A DNA stretch of 64,000 bases from Haemophilus parainfluenzae (GTDB lineage Bacteria; Pseudomonadota; Gammaproteobacteria; Enterobacterales; Pasteurellaceae), in assembly GCF_900450995.1 (NCBI RefSeq), contig NZ_UGHY01000002.1, positions 773,501 through 837,500 of the forward strand, in the 5' to 3' direction. Shown here one piece after another: positions 20,439-29,723 of this stretch. Position 1 is the first letter of the stretch; each line of letters begins with the position of its first letter. A program made the translations under genes and the position numbers. A model generated the notes under the pieces. It made no database searches, was not told the origin of the DNA, and saw only the letters and a list, made by a program, of their open reading frames with translations.

Positions 20439-22046
20439 TTAGAGCGCATAGAATAGCGGAATTAAGAAACTTGCGCAAAGGGCTGCAATGATACCGTAAA
20501 CGATCATTGGTACAATCGTAGTCTTAATGATTGTTCCTTCTTTGTTTTGAATATTCAACACAGAAGAAACTGCTACGATATTATTAATACATACCATATT
20601 ACCCATCGCACCACCGACTGATTGTAACGCCAGAATTAAAGTCACAGATAAACCTGTAGTTTCTGCTGTTGATAATTGCACACTACCGAATGTTAAGTTA
20701 GATACGGTATTTGACCCTGAGAAGAATGCGCCTACCGCACCTAAGAAGGAAGAGAAGATTGTCCAGTCACTACCGGTAACTTCTGCAAAGGTACGACCTA
20801 TAATTTTCACCATAGAATGCTCACCACCCACTAACATCAAGTTTACCATTACTAAAGCCCCCATTAAGGCGATGAATGGATTTTTTACTTGGCTTAAGCT
20901 TGCACTAAAAATGCCTTTTGTTTTGCTGAAGTTCACGCCAAAAAGTGGTAATGAAATTAATACTGTAATTACAAATGGAATTAACGCAGGCACATAAAGT
21001 AGTTTATAGCTTTCACTCACTTCTGAACCGAAGATATTTTTCAAACTAAAAATTAAACCTTTGCTGACTTCAAATGTACCTAATGAACCTAACGCGGTAG
21101 AGAACCACACATCTTTGTTATTCATTAAGCCTTTTAAGCCTAATTCCGGAATACGTGTAACGATTAAGAATAAAATTAATAAACCAGTTGGTAGTAATGC
21201 TTTAGCAACTTGGCCTGTGCTAACAACATTATTATCTAACTTGTTTTCAACTTTCGCTAAACCAATACCTTTATTCGCTACAAATACAGAAATAAAGAGA
21301 CCAATTGCACCACCGACTAATGATGGAAATTCATAGTTAAACTGTGCAATTAAGAAGTAAGGAATCACGCAAGAGAATACGCTAATATAAATGAAAACAA
21401 TATTTTGACGGATTTCTTTCCAGGTCACCATGATACGTAATGCCATCAATGGAATCACTAATGCCGCAATGGAGTGGATAAACGCTGTTATCGAACCAAT
21501 TTCAAGAATCGATTTTGAATCTAATTTTAATGGACCAAAACCGAACCAAGTTGGTGTACCTACCGCCCCAAAAGAAACCGGAACCGAATTCATCACTAAC
21601 GCCAACATGGCGACTTTTAATGGATTAAAACCTAAGCCCATTAAAATTGGAGCTGCAATCGCTGCTGGTGTACCAAAACCACTTGCACCCTCAATCATAA
21701 AAGCAAATGCCCAACCGATAATCATTAATTGTGCAACTGGGTTTGGGTTAATATTGCCTAACCATTTACGCATCGTATCAGTTGCGCCAGATACTTCTGA
21801 AAATTTGTTAAAGAGAATTGCGCCAAAAATAACAGTAATTGGTGTTTGAACCGCTACGATTGCGGCGGTCACATTGGCACTGATCGTTACAATGTCAGTA
21901 TTAAAATGAAGAAGGTGAACGCCAATCACCAAGGTTGCAATCCAAGGTAATGCAACATAAGAAGGTAACGCATTACGCTTTACCATTAAATAAATCAATA
22001 AAATGATTGGAAAAACACTAAGAATAAAAGACAAGCTCATAATCAC
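20439..22046 (-). CDS. lldP: L-lactate permease
   Basis: An inner-membrane lactate importer of the LctP family. The product is 535 residues with about 13 membrane segments. Family motifs include [35 protein letters not shown] and FFSGSNTVSNLTFG. It lies directly upstream of lutABC, so uptake and oxidation of lactate are encoded together. Confidence 0.95.
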   Translation of the reverse strand: MIMSLSFILSVFPIILLIYLMVKRNALPSYVALPWIATLVIGVHLLHFNTDIVTISANVTAAIVAVQTPITVIFGAILFNKFSEVSGATDTMRKWLGNINPNPVAQLMIIGWAFAFMIEGASGFGTPAAIAAPILMGLGFNPLKVAMLALVMNSVPVSFGAVGTPTWFGFGPLKLDSKSILEIGSITAFIHSIAALVIPLMALRIMVTWKEIRQNIVFIYISVFSCVIPYFLIAQFNYEFPSLVGGAIGLFISVFVANKGIGLAKVENKLDNNVVSTGQVAKALLPTGLLILFLIVTRIPELGLKGLMNNKDVWFSTALGSLGTFEVSKGLIFSLKNIFGSEVSESYKLLYVPALIPFVITVLISLPLFGVNFSKTKGIFSASLSQVKNPFIALMGALVMVNLMLVGGEHSMVKIIGRTFAEVTGSDWTIFSSFLGAVGAFFSGSNTVSNLTFGSVQLSTAETTGLSVTLILALQSVGGAMGNMVCINNIVAVSSVLNIQNKEGTIIKTTIVPMIVYGIIAALCASFLIPLFYAL

Positions 22047-22126
22047 TCCTCTGTACGACTAAAAAGTGGCGCGTATTCTATGAATTCTTAATGAAAAACC
22101 CACTCCCCTTTAGTGGTAGTTAATTG

Positions 22127-22152
22127 AAAATGTGACAAAGTTCTCACATTTT
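22127..22152. promoter_or_regulatory. Inverted repeat in the lldP promoter region
   Basis: A perfect 9-base inverted repeat (AAAATGTGA / TCACATTTT, 8-base spacer) lies about 80 bases upstream of lldP. The TGTGA/TCACA half-sites recall CRP, but the spacer is two bases too long. It could be an operator for a lactate-responsive regulator or a hairpin. The rest of the 286-base gap is AT-rich and shows only the terminator at 22264-22301. Confidence 0.4.
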
Positions 22153-22263
22153 TTTAACATTTTTCACTTTTCTTTATAACATTATTTTAACTCTTAAAAA
22201 AAACCAATAAAAATGCATAATTTATGGTAAAAAATAAATTTTCATTACAAATATACATAATAG

Positions 22264-22301
22264 AAAAATCCTTGTGGAAATTGACTCCAGCAAGGATTTT
22301 T
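22264..22301 (-). terminator. Terminator of the yicC-ygfZ unit
   Basis: An 11-base perfect stem (AAAAATCCTTG / CAAGGATTTTT, 16-base loop) lies about 30 bases past the ygfZ stop, with T residues following on the minus strand. Confidence 0.85.
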
Positions 22302-22331
22302 TAAGCTTAAAAAGAATTAAAAGAAGCTTTT

Positions 22332-23171
22332 CTAGCCATTGATGGAATAAGGTAACGGTTCAATTTTCAGAACAATTCCATCTTCAGGTAAACGGAAATA
22401 CATCCCTTCTTCTAAATCGTTATTCATCACCACTTGTAGCCATAAAACGCCGTCAAAATTGACCGCACTTACGATAGTGCCGGTTTTACGCCAAGCTGTT
22501 TCTAATTGCATTTCAATTTCGCTGCCAAGTTTCGGTGTAACCGTGGTTTCCCCTGAAAGCACATACATCGCACGCTTATTGGCGCCACGGTATTTAGCTC
22601 GCGCAACAATTTCTTGCCCGATATAACAGCCTTTAGTAAAAGAAATCGCTTGTTCAATCGCTTGTAAATTTAATGCCTGCGGGATAAATTCATTTTGTGT
22701 TTCCGCACTCAAGCTTGGTAAGCCCGCTTGAATATCCGCACAAAGCCATTGTTTTTCATCGCCATTAAAGGTGACATCTAACGGTGTAGGATTGATCAAA
22801 ATTGCACGATTTTCATCAATATCCAATTCAATCTGCGCATGAATCCGACCGCACTTTTCACCAATCAAGCCGACAACTTGCCAATCCAATACTTGGAAAG
22901 TGACTTTTGAAAACACTGCGTATTTTTTTAAATGATCGAGTGGAGCCAATAAAGCTTTCGGCATTAAAATCAAAAACTGTTCTGCTGAAAGCTTAATTAA
23001 GCGGAACAACAAATTCATTTTGCCTTTAGGATCGCAATGCGCTGTAAGCGTTGAAGCGCCAGGTGCTAAATGCACCACATCACAAGTTAATTGGCCTTGC
23101 AGATATTTCTCCGCATCCACGCCCGCCACTTCCACCAAATCATAGTGGTTTAATGAAATAAATGTTGCCAT
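22332..23171 (-). CDS. ygfZ: Folate-binding tRNA-modifying protein YgfZ
   Basis: A GcvT-like protein that binds tetrahydrofolate and supports the assembly or repair of some Fe-S enzymes, including the tRNA thiotransferase MiaB. The product is 279 residues. The family signature KGCYIGQE is present near residue 180 with its functional cysteine, followed by IVARAKYRG. It starts nine bases after yicC ends. Confidence 0.93.
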   Translation of the reverse strand: MATFISLNHYDLVEVAGVDAEKYLQGQLTCDVVHLAPGASTLTAHCDPKGKMNLLFRLIKLSAEQFLILMPKALLAPLDHLKKYAVFSKVTFQVLDWQVVGLIGEKCGRIHAQIELDIDENRAILINPTPLDVTFNGDEKQWLCADIQAGLPSLSAETQNEFIPQALNLQAIEQAISFTKGCYIGQEIVARAKYRGANKRAMYVLSGETTVTPKLGSEIEMQLETAWRKTGTIVSAVNFDGVLWLQVVMNNDLEEGMYFRLPEDGIVLKIEPLPYSING

Positions 23172-23179
23172 GATTTTTC

Positions 23180-24043
23180 CTATTCAAGGTTTTGAATTTG
23201 CTCACGCATTTGTTCAATTAATACTTTCAACTCCACAGCAGAAGCGGTGATATCGGCATTAATGGATTTTGATGCCAAAGTGTTCGATTCACGATTGAGC
23301 TCTTGCATCATAAAATCCAGTTTACGGCCCACTGCCCCGCCTTTTTTCAAAATATTATTGGTTTCTTTCACGTGCATTTGCAGACGATCTAATTCTTCCG
23401 CCACATCCACACGTTGTGCCAATAAAATCATTTCCTGTTCAACACGTTGTGGATCGAGTTGAATCTTCGCTTCTTCAAAACGTTGCAATAAACGCTCACG
23501 CTGCCATTGTAAAACCACCGGCATTTGTGACCGCACTTTTTCAGCTTCTACAGTAATACCATCAAGACGTTGTTGAATAATGGCTTGCAATTTTTCGCCT
23601 TCACGTCCACGCATTGCAATAAATTCCACCAACAATTCATCAAAAGCTGTCAACAAATCTTGACTGATGGCATCTAAATCTTGCTCAGTCGCTTCCACCA
23701 CGCCGGGATAACGCAATACGTCCGCTAAATTGATTTCGCCCTCACCAGCCTGTGCCTTAATCCATTGTAAAGATTGGATAACTTGATTCGCTAATTCTTT
23801 ATTTAAATTAAGCTCAGCCGCCGCTTGTTTTTTGCTATCAATACGCAATGAACATTCAATTTTACCGCGAGTGAGATTTTGACGAAGTTTCTCACGCAAA
23901 GCATTTTCCAAGCCACGGAATTGCTCTGGCAAGCGGAAAAAGTTTTCCAAATAACGTTGATTAACCGAACGAATTTCCCAAACTGCATCGCCCCAATTCT
24001 TCTTGATTTCAAGGCGTGCAAAGGCTGTCATACTATAAATCAT
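23180..24043 (-). CDS. yicC: YicC family endoribonuclease
   Basis: A 287-residue YicC-like protein, now regarded as an endoribonuclease that acts on small RNAs in E. coli. The N-terminus MIYSMTAFAR is the classic family start. The C-terminal region (DUF1732) contains EELDRLQMHVKE, GAVGRKLDFMMQELNRE and a DITASAVELK end. It is the first gene of yicC-ygfZ, with an AGGAG ribosome site upstream. Confidence 0.93.
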   Translation of the reverse strand: MIYSMTAFARLEIKKNWGDAVWEIRSVNQRYLENFFRLPEQFRGLENALREKLRQNLTRGKIECSLRIDSKKQAAAELNLNKELANQVIQSLQWIKAQAGEGEINLADVLRYPGVVEATEQDLDAISQDLLTAFDELLVEFIAMRGREGEKLQAIIQQRLDGITVEAEKVRSQMPVVLQWQRERLLQRFEEAKIQLDPQRVEQEMILLAQRVDVAEELDRLQMHVKETNNILKKGGAVGRKLDFMMQELNRESNTLASKSINADITASAVELKVLIEQMREQIQNLE

Positions 24044-24153
24044 AAGCGCTCTCCTACTATTGTCTCTTGTCTTAATTGATTTGCCAGCTATTTTATCGGG
24101 AAAGTGCGGTCATTTCTACCGTACATTTTGTAGAAGAATTTTGTTTTCCCTAC

Positions 24154-24180
24154 TTTACACACTGTAAAGATTAAAATACA
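24154..24180 (+). promoter_or_regulatory. TyrR-box-like operator upstream of tyrP
   Basis: TGTAAA-N6-AATACA (24163-24180) resembles the TyrR box TGTAAA-N6-TTTACA with two mismatches in the right half. It overlaps a second dyad, TTTACA-CAC-TGTAAA (24154-24168). It lies 40 bases before tyrP, which TyrR controls in E. coli. Binding here is inference. Confidence 0.55.
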
Positions 24181-24219
24181 ATTATCGTAAATTTATTATT
24201 ACAACCTAAGGAAGATAAA

Positions 24220-25434
24220 ATGAACAAGACCGTGGGAAGTACCTTACTTGTTGCAGGAACCATGATTGGTGCAGGGATGTTGGCAATGCCACTCACCTCT
24301 GCAGGGATTGGCTTGACTGCGACTGTTTTCTTATTACTTGGCTTGTGGGCGGTACTTACTTTCACCGCACTTTTATTCGTGGAACTGTATCAAACCGCTG
24401 ACAGCGATGCGGGGATCGGCACACTTGCTGCACAATATTTTGGTAAAGCGGGGCGAATTATTTCCACTGCTGTTTTAATTGTCTTCTTATATGCCTTAAT
24501 TGCTGCTTATGTGAGTGGTGGTGGTTCCTTATTAATGGATTTACTCCCAGCCATGGGCGATAAAGACACCATGAATAAAATCGCGGTGCTTGTATTCACC
24601 ATTTTCTTCGGCAGTTTTATTGTCATCGGCACCCACAGCGTGGATAAAATCAATCGCGTATTATTCTTTGTGATGATTGCTGCTTTTATCTTAGTGCTCG
24701 CATTAATGCTACCAAACATCAAATTTGATAACTTAATGGCGATGCCAATTGATAACGCTTTAATTATTTCTGCAAGCCCTGTATTTTTCACGGCATTTGG
24801 TTTCCATGGTTCCATTCCAAGTTTAAATAAATACTTAGACGGTAATGTGAAATCCTTACGCATTGCGATTTTAGTGGGTTCTGGCATCACGTTATTTGCT
24901 TACTTTTTATGGCAGCTTTCTACGCACGGCTTACTCAGCCAAAATGAGTTTTTACAAATTTTACGTGAAGACGCCACGTTAAATGGCTTGGTGAAAGCAA
25001 CCTTAGAAATCACCCAAAGCCCAATTATTGCGAATGCGGTAAAAATCTTCTCCACTTTAGCATTGGTCACTTCATTCTTAGGGGTGGCATTAGGTTTATT
25101 AGAATGTATCGAAGACTTACTCAAACAATCTTTTGATATTCATGCAGGGCGTATTTCATTAGGTTTAATGACCTTTATTCCCCCAGTGCTTTTCTCCCTT
25201 TTCTATCCGGAAGGTTTTATTCTCGCTCTGGGTTATGCTGGTCAAATGTTCGCGTTCTACGCAGTGGTTTTACCGGTAGCATTAGTTTGGAAAGCACGCT
25301 CAATTCATCCAAACTTGCCATATCGAGTATGGGGCGGTAACACATTGTTAGTACTTGTATTGGTACTCGGTGTGATTATTACTTCAATTCCTTTTGCCAT
25401 CCGAGCGGGTTATTTACCTTTTGTTGTCGGTTAA
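24220..25434 (+). CDS. tyrP: Aromatic amino acid permease, TyrP-like
   Basis: An inner-membrane, proton-driven transporter of the hydroxy/aromatic amino acid permease family. The product is 404 residues with 11 predicted membrane segments. The start GSTLLVAGTMIGAGMLAMPL is the family signature, and FHGSIPSLNKYLDG follows in the middle. Similarity is closest to the tyrosine-specific TyrP. Mtr (tryptophan) is the alternative, since the two cannot be separated firmly by eye. The TyrR-like site supports tyrP. Confidence 0.88.
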   Translation: MNKTVGSTLLVAGTMIGAGMLAMPLTSAGIGLTATVFLLLGLWAVLTFTALLFVELYQTADSDAGIGTLAAQYFGKAGRIISTAVLIVFLYALIAAYVSGGGSLLMDLLPAMGDKDTMNKIAVLVFTIFFGSFIVIGTHSVDKINRVLFFVMIAAFILVLALMLPNIKFDNLMAMPIDNALIISASPVFFTAFGFHGSIPSLNKYLDGNVKSLRIAILVGSGITLFAYFLWQLSTHGLLSQNEFLQILREDATLNGLVKATLEITQSPIIANAVKIFSTLALVTSFLGVALGLLECIEDLLKQSFDIHAGRISLGLMTFIPPVLFSLFYPEGFILALGYAGQMFAFYAVVLPVALVWKARSIHPNLPYRVWGGNTLLVLVLVLGVIITSIPFAIRAGYLPFVVG

Positions 25435-25448
25435 AATGAGCGAAAAAA

Positions 25449-25478
25449 AGACCGCACTTTTAAGGTGCGGTCTCTTTT
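25449..25478. terminator. Uptake-sequence-pair terminator between tyrP and the DUF421 gene
   Basis: The arms AGACCGCAC and GTGCGGTCT form a 9-base stem, followed by CTTTT on the plus strand. The left arm is a full uptake sequence (ACCGCACTT). The right arm is an imperfect copy (AGGTGCGGT). Confidence 0.8.
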
Positions 25479-26112
25479 ATTTGTTTTCATATACATGTGC
25501 CACTAACTGACCATTCAAGTATTCGCCAATATACACTTGCTCAATCGTTATGTTCTGTTTTTCTAACTCAGCTTTAACCCATTCTTCATCACGATCAATA
25601 ATGTCTAAAACATCATCATCTAATTGTCCATCAACAATTAATGGATAACGTAAGTTATCATCGCCGTATTGAATAATCGAGAGTTGCCCATTTTGTTCGA
25701 ATACCGCACGTTTAACCGTTTTGATTTCATAAATACCGGCAGCACGTAACTTAAACATGAGGTCATTAGCAGTAATACTGTGTTTCATACATTCAGCGGT
25801 TTTAACCTTACCGTTTGAAATCACCCAAACAGGTTTACCATCAATCAAAGATTTAACTAATTTGTTATGATTTTTGATAAAACGGAGGGTAAAAACCAAT
25901 AATGTCCAAAGCACGAGCACGAGAGAGAACTGGAATACCCCAATACTATCGCTATAAATCACACCACCAATAATGCCACCTAGCACATAGTTTTGTACCT
26001 GATCCATCGCGGAAGTCGGTGCAAGGTTACCTTTTCCCATTAAGTTAATTTGGAGTACCAGTCCAATAATACCCATGGCCAATTTCAAGCCTAATAATGT
26101 GTAGCCATCCAT
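25477..26112 (-). CDS. DUF421 (YetF/YcaP-like) membrane protein
   Basis: A 211-residue protein with about three N-terminal membrane segments (within residues 1-80) and a C-terminal soluble YetF-type domain containing DDNLRYPLIVDGQL. DUF421 proteins occur widely in bacteria, often with a DUF3290 partner, and their role is not settled. Its ATG overlaps the DUF3290 stop by one base (TAATG), so the two products are probably made together and may form one membrane complex. Confidence 0.85.
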   Translation of the reverse strand: MDGYTLLGLKLAMGIIGLVLQINLMGKGNLAPTSAMDQVQNYVLGGIIGGVIYSDSIGVFQFSLVLVLWTLLVFTLRFIKNHNKLVKSLIDGKPVWVISNGKVKTAECMKHSITANDLMFKLRAAGIYEIKTVKRAVFEQNGQLSIIQYGDDNLRYPLIVDGQLDDDVLDIIDRDEEWVKAELEKQNITIEQVYIGEYLNGQLVAHVYENK

Positions 26113-26567
26113 TATTTATCCTCCTTATCAATCACAGTAACATTAGGGTTTACTAAGTTAATTGGGGATAAGGTATACGCTGAAAAATCATTATTAAAAT
26201 GGACTTCGAAATACTGATCCCGAATATTTAAAATCATGCCGTTCATTAATGTACGGCTATTGGTACTAATATCTTCTTTCTGTAAATTTTGACTATCTTT
26301 CACCGAATTTAAAAATGTCACCACGCTAGAGATATCAGCTGCATAGACTTCATTTCGCTCATATTGCTTATATTGCACACCGAGCAAGAAAATAATTAAT
26401 AAAAGAAAGATAATACTGAGATCGCGATATTTGGTTTGTAACCGATGACGTAAATATAAGCTTGTCACCACAAGCAATGCACCTAACGAGACAAAAATGG
26501 TGATATATTTAAAATAACCTTCAAAAGACATCGCATTTTCTAAAAAAGCAAAAGAGAAAAAAGTCAT
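26112..26567 (-). CDS. DUF3290 family membrane protein
   Basis: A 151-residue protein with two N-terminal membrane segments (about 17-40 and 48-65) and a soluble tail ending in VNPNVTVIDKEDK. It matches the DUF3290 pattern and is coupled to a DUF421 gene, the arrangement seen in Firmicutes. The function is unknown. The upstream promoter region is shared with the divergent nudC gene. Confidence 0.8.
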   Translation of the reverse strand: MTFFSFAFLENAMSFEGYFKYITIFVSLGALLVVTSLYLRHRLQTKYRDLSIIFLLLIIFLLGVQYKQYERNEVYAADISSVVTFLNSVKDSQNLQKEDISTNSRTLMNGMILNIRDQYFEVHFNNDFSAYTLSPINLVNPNVTVIDKEDK

Positions 26568-26715
26568 TTGTCATTCCTAATTTTAAAGAGAAAAACAGGT
26601 TACTACTGTAGCACAACGAAAACTGACTAGCTATTTTTGTCACAGAAATTAAATTCGTTTTTCCGAAAAATCCCTTTTATAATGACCGCACTTTTGAAAT
26701 AAAAAAGAGAAAAAT

Positions 26716-27510
26716 ATGAAAGCAATTCAGCCCGAAGATCAGGGATATTGGCTGCTCACCAAAGGATCGACGCTTTATTGGCAGGAAAATAATCTACCTT
26801 TTGGAACAGCAAAGGAACTCGGCCTCACAACACAAAAAGCAATGTTGCTCGGGAAATGGAAATCACAACCTTTATGGCTTGTGGCAGAAAATGATCAAGA
26901 TGAACGAGAATACCTTTCCTTACGGAGTTTGTTGTCATTACCGACTGAAGATTTTCATTTATTAAGCCGAGGCGTGGAAATCAATCATTTTTTGAAAACC
27001 CACCAATTCTGCGGAAAGTGCGGTCAAAAAGCGGAACAAACTCACGATGAGCTTGCGGTTCAATGCACAAGTTGTGGCTATCGTACTTACCCCGTTATTT
27101 GCCCTTCGATTATTGTCGCCGTTCGTCGTGGCACAGAGATTTTATTAGCCAACCATAAACGCCATTACACGCCAGGCAAAGCTGGCATTTACACCACGCT
27201 AGCCGGTTTTGTGGAAGTGGGTGAAACCTTCGAAGATGCCGTTCGTCGTGAAGTGTTTGAAGAAACTGGTATTCGCGTGAAGAATATTCGCTATTTCGGG
27301 AGCCAACCTTGGGCATTCCCGAATTCACAAATGGTGGGTTTTTTAGCTGATTACGACAGCGGAGAAATTCAACTGCAAGAAACAGAACTGCATGATGCAC
27401 AATGGTTTTCTAGTACTGCCCCCTTGCCAGAATTACCGCCAACAGGTACTATCGCACTCAAATTAATTAATGCGACGCTTGAGCTTTGTAAAGCGGAACA
27501 AAATAAATAA
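26716..27510 (+). CDS. nudC: NAD(+)/NADH pyrophosphatase (RNA decapping)
   Basis: A Nudix enzyme that splits NAD(H) and removes the NAD cap from RNA. The product is 264 residues. A zinc ribbon uses C99, C102, C117 and C120. The Nudix box begins at [16 protein letters not shown] (164-179) and ends in EETG. The NudC signature [11 protein letters not shown] follows. It is the first gene of nudC-hemE-yjaG-hupA, the same order as in E. coli minus rsd and nfi. Confidence 0.95.
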   Translation: MKAIQPEDQGYWLLTKGSTLYWQENNLPFGTAKELGLTTQKAMLLGKWKSQPLWLVAENDQDEREYLSLRSLLSLPTEDFHLLSRGVEINHFLKTHQFCGKCGQKAEQTHDELAVQCTSCGYRTYPVICPSIIVAVRRGTEILLANHKRHYTPGKAGIYTTLAGFVEVGETFEDAVRREVFEETGIRVKNIRYFGSQPWAFPNSQMVGFLADYDSGEIQLQETELHDAQWFSSTAPLPELPPTGTIALKLINATLELCKAEQNK

Positions 27511-27520
27511 AGGAAAGTCC

Positions 27521-28585
27521 ATGTCTGAATTAAAAAATGATCGTTATTTAAAAGCCTTATTACGTGAACCTGTGGATATGACCCCCGTATGGATGATGCG
27601 CCAAGCGGGACGCTATTTGCCTGAATATAAAGCAACACGTGCAGAAGCGGGCGATTTTATGTCTCTTTGCCGCAATGCGGATTTAGCTTGTGAAGTTACC
27701 TTACAGCCACTTCGTCGCTATGCTTTAGATGCAGCTATTTTGTTCTCTGATATTCTGACTATTCCTGATGCGATGGGATTAGGCTTAAGTTTTGGTGCAG
27801 GTGAAGGCCCGAAATTTGCCCATCCAATTGAAAACAAAAGTGCGGTCGAAAATTTACCGATTCCTGACCCTGAAGGCGAACTTCAATATGTGATGAATGC
27901 TGTGCGTACAATTCGTCTCGAACTAAAAGGCGAAGTGCCACTGATTGGTTTCTCTGGTAGCCCGTGGACACTGGCAACTTATATGGTTGAAGGTGGTAGC
28001 AGCAAAACCTTCAATAAAATCAAAAAAATGATGTATGCCGAACCGCAAACCTTACATCTTTTATTAGATAAAGTGGCGGATTCCGTGATTTTATACCTAA
28101 ATGCACAAATCAAAGCAGGTGCACAAGCGGTCATGGTGTTTGATACCTGGGGCGGTGTATTAGGTCATCGTGAATATTTAGACTTCTCTCTGCAATATAT
28201 GCATAAAATCGTTGATGGTTTAATTCGTGAACACGATGGCCGTAAAGTACCGGTAACCTTATTTACTAAAGGTGGCGGCTTATGGTTAGAAGCCATGGCT
28301 AATACAGGCTGTGATGCACTCGGATTAGACTGGACAGTTAATTTGGCTGATGCGAAAGCGCGTGTGGGCCATAAAGTGGCACTACAAGGCAATATGGATC
28401 CAAGCGTGTTATATGCACCAGCAGAGCGTATTGAGCAAGAAGTGCGGTCAATTTTAGCTGATTTTGGTCAAGGCAGCGGACATGTATTTAACTTAGGCCA
28501 TGGAATCCACCAAGATGTGCCTGAAAGTGCACCAAAAATCTTCGTAGATGCCATTCATGAATTCTCAAAAGCCTATCATAAATAA
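27521..28585 (+). CDS. hemE: Uroporphyrinogen decarboxylase
   Basis: Decarboxylates uroporphyrinogen III to coproporphyrinogen III in heme synthesis. The ATG at 27521 ([10 protein letters not shown], 354 residues) follows AGGAAAG at a good distance; the frame is open 17 codons further upstream, inside nudC. Motifs are [32 protein letters not shown] and [11 protein letters not shown]. With hemN in the same window it indicates heme synthesis from early precursors, unlike X-factor-dependent H. influenzae. Confidence 0.96.
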   Translation: MSELKNDRYLKALLREPVDMTPVWMMRQAGRYLPEYKATRAEAGDFMSLCRNADLACEVTLQPLRRYALDAAILFSDILTIPDAMGLGLSFGAGEGPKFAHPIENKSAVENLPIPDPEGELQYVMNAVRTIRLELKGEVPLIGFSGSPWTLATYMVEGGSSKTFNKIKKMMYAEPQTLHLLLDKVADSVILYLNAQIKAGAQAVMVFDTWGGVLGHREYLDFSLQYMHKIVDGLIREHDGRKVPVTLFTKGGGLWLEAMANTGCDALGLDWTVNLADAKARVGHKVALQGNMDPSVLYAPAERIEQEVRSILADFGQGSGHVFNLGHGIHQDVPESAPKIFVDAIHEFSKAYHK

Positions 28586-28596
28586 GCGAGAAAAAA

Positions 28597-29187
28597 ATGC
28601 GAAATCCAATTCACAAGCGCCTGGAAAATGTTGAAAGTTGGCAACATCTAACCTTTATGGCTTGCTTATGCGAACGCATGGCACCAAACTTTGCCCTATT
28701 TTGTCAGATGACCGAACAGGAGCAAGCAGAAAAGACCTATCACAACATTTTAAACTTAGTGTGGGAATTTCTGACGGTTAAAGGGGCGAAAATCAATTTC
28801 GAGAACCAATTAGAGAAGCTCGAAGAGATTATTCCTGATGTGAATGATTATGACTTCTTTGGTGTGGTACCCGCTCTCGATGCTTGTGAAGCATTAGGTG
28901 AATTATTGCATGCTATTATCGCAGGCGAAACATTAGAAAAATCGATTCAAATCAGCCAAATTTCGTTAGGTACGGTTTGTTCTTTGTTAGAAACACAAGA
29001 AAATCGAGATCTTTCTGAGAGCGAACTAAAAAGCTGTGAAGAAATTGAGGAGGAACTTGACCTTCAATGGCAAATCTATCGCTTACTCAAAGACTGTGAA
29101 AAACGCGACGTAGACCTGATTTTATCCCTCCGAAATGAGATCAAACAGGAGGGAATCTCCAATATTGGTATAAAAATTGAGCAATAA
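28597..29187 (+). CDS. yjaG: YjaG family protein (DUF416)
   Basis: A 196-residue cytoplasmic, mostly helical and acidic protein of unknown function. The N-terminal LTFMACLCERMAPNFALF and the central DYDFFGVVPALDACEAL match the YjaG/DUF416 family. It lies between hemE and hupA, as in E. coli, 11 bases after hemE. Confidence 0.9.
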   Translation: MRNPIHKRLENVESWQHLTFMACLCERMAPNFALFCQMTEQEQAEKTYHNILNLVWEFLTVKGAKINFENQLEKLEEIIPDVNDYDFFGVVPALDACEALGELLHAIIAGETLEKSIQISQISLGTVCSLLETQENRDLSESELKSCEEIEEELDLQWQIYRLLKDCEKRDVDLILSLRNEIKQEGISNIGIKIEQ

Positions 29188-29253
29188 CGTGAGATTTGTC
29201 ACAATTTTTACAAATCGAGCTTTTATTTCCTGCTCAGTTAGATTAGACTTGCC

Positions 29254-29280
29254 AAGCCGTAGCAGTTAAAAGCTACGCTT
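29254..29280 (+). promoter_or_regulatory. Hairpin in the hupA leader
   Basis: CGTAGC / GCTACG arms (29258-29263 and 29272-29277), with flanking pairs, form a short stem about 45 bases before hupA. There is no T run, so it is more likely an mRNA leader structure or an operator than a terminator. Confidence 0.35.
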
Positions 29281-29324
29281 ATTTAAATAGAGTCAAATTT
29301 TAATTTAACAGAAGGTACAAATTT

Positions 29325-29597
29325 ATGAACAAAACAGATTTAATCGATGCAATTGCAAGTGCAGCTGAATTAAACAAAAAACAAGCTAAAGCTGCATTAG
29401 AAGCTACTCTAGCGGCGATTACTGGTAGCCTTAAAAAAGGTGAACCTGTTCAATTAATCGGTTTCGGTACATTCAAAGTAAACAAACGTGCAGCACGTAC
29501 TGGCCGTAACCCACAAACTGGTGCAGAAATCAAAATCGCAGCATCTAAAGTTCCAGCTTTCGTATCTGGTAAAGCATTAAAAGACGCAATCAAATAA
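29325..29597 (+). CDS. hupA: DNA-binding protein HU
   Basis: A 90-residue histone-like nucleoid protein that bends DNA without sequence preference. It has the HU/IHF signature [21 protein letters not shown] at about residues 46-66, inside the DNA-gripping arm. The dimer-forming N-terminal helices start at [11 protein letters not shown]. Codon use is that of a highly expressed gene, and GAAGGT precedes the ATG. Confidence 0.96.
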   Translation: MNKTDLIDAIASAAELNKKQAKAALEATLAAITGSLKKGEPVQLIGFGTFKVNKRAARTGRNPQTGAEIKIAASKVPAFVSGKALKDAIK

Positions 29598-29621
29598 TTA
29601 GTCTTAAAACAGATTTTAATT

Positions 29622-29646
29622 AAACCCTGCTTTGTCAGGGTTTTTT
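29622..29646 (+). terminator. Terminator after hupA
   Basis: An 8-base stem (AAACCCTG / CAGGGTTT, 6-base loop) running into TTTT, 25 bases past the hupA stop. Confidence 0.9.
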
Positions 29647-29723
29647 GTTGCCTAAATTTTAGCTTTACATTCATCATTTTGCCGATATAATTCCGAACCG
29701 AAATTTATTACGGAATATAAATA

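Noticed and set aside
22132..22148. CRP site before lldP
   Set aside because: TGTGA and TCACA are separated by eight bases, not six, so it does not fit the CRP geometry; listed only as an unassigned dyad.
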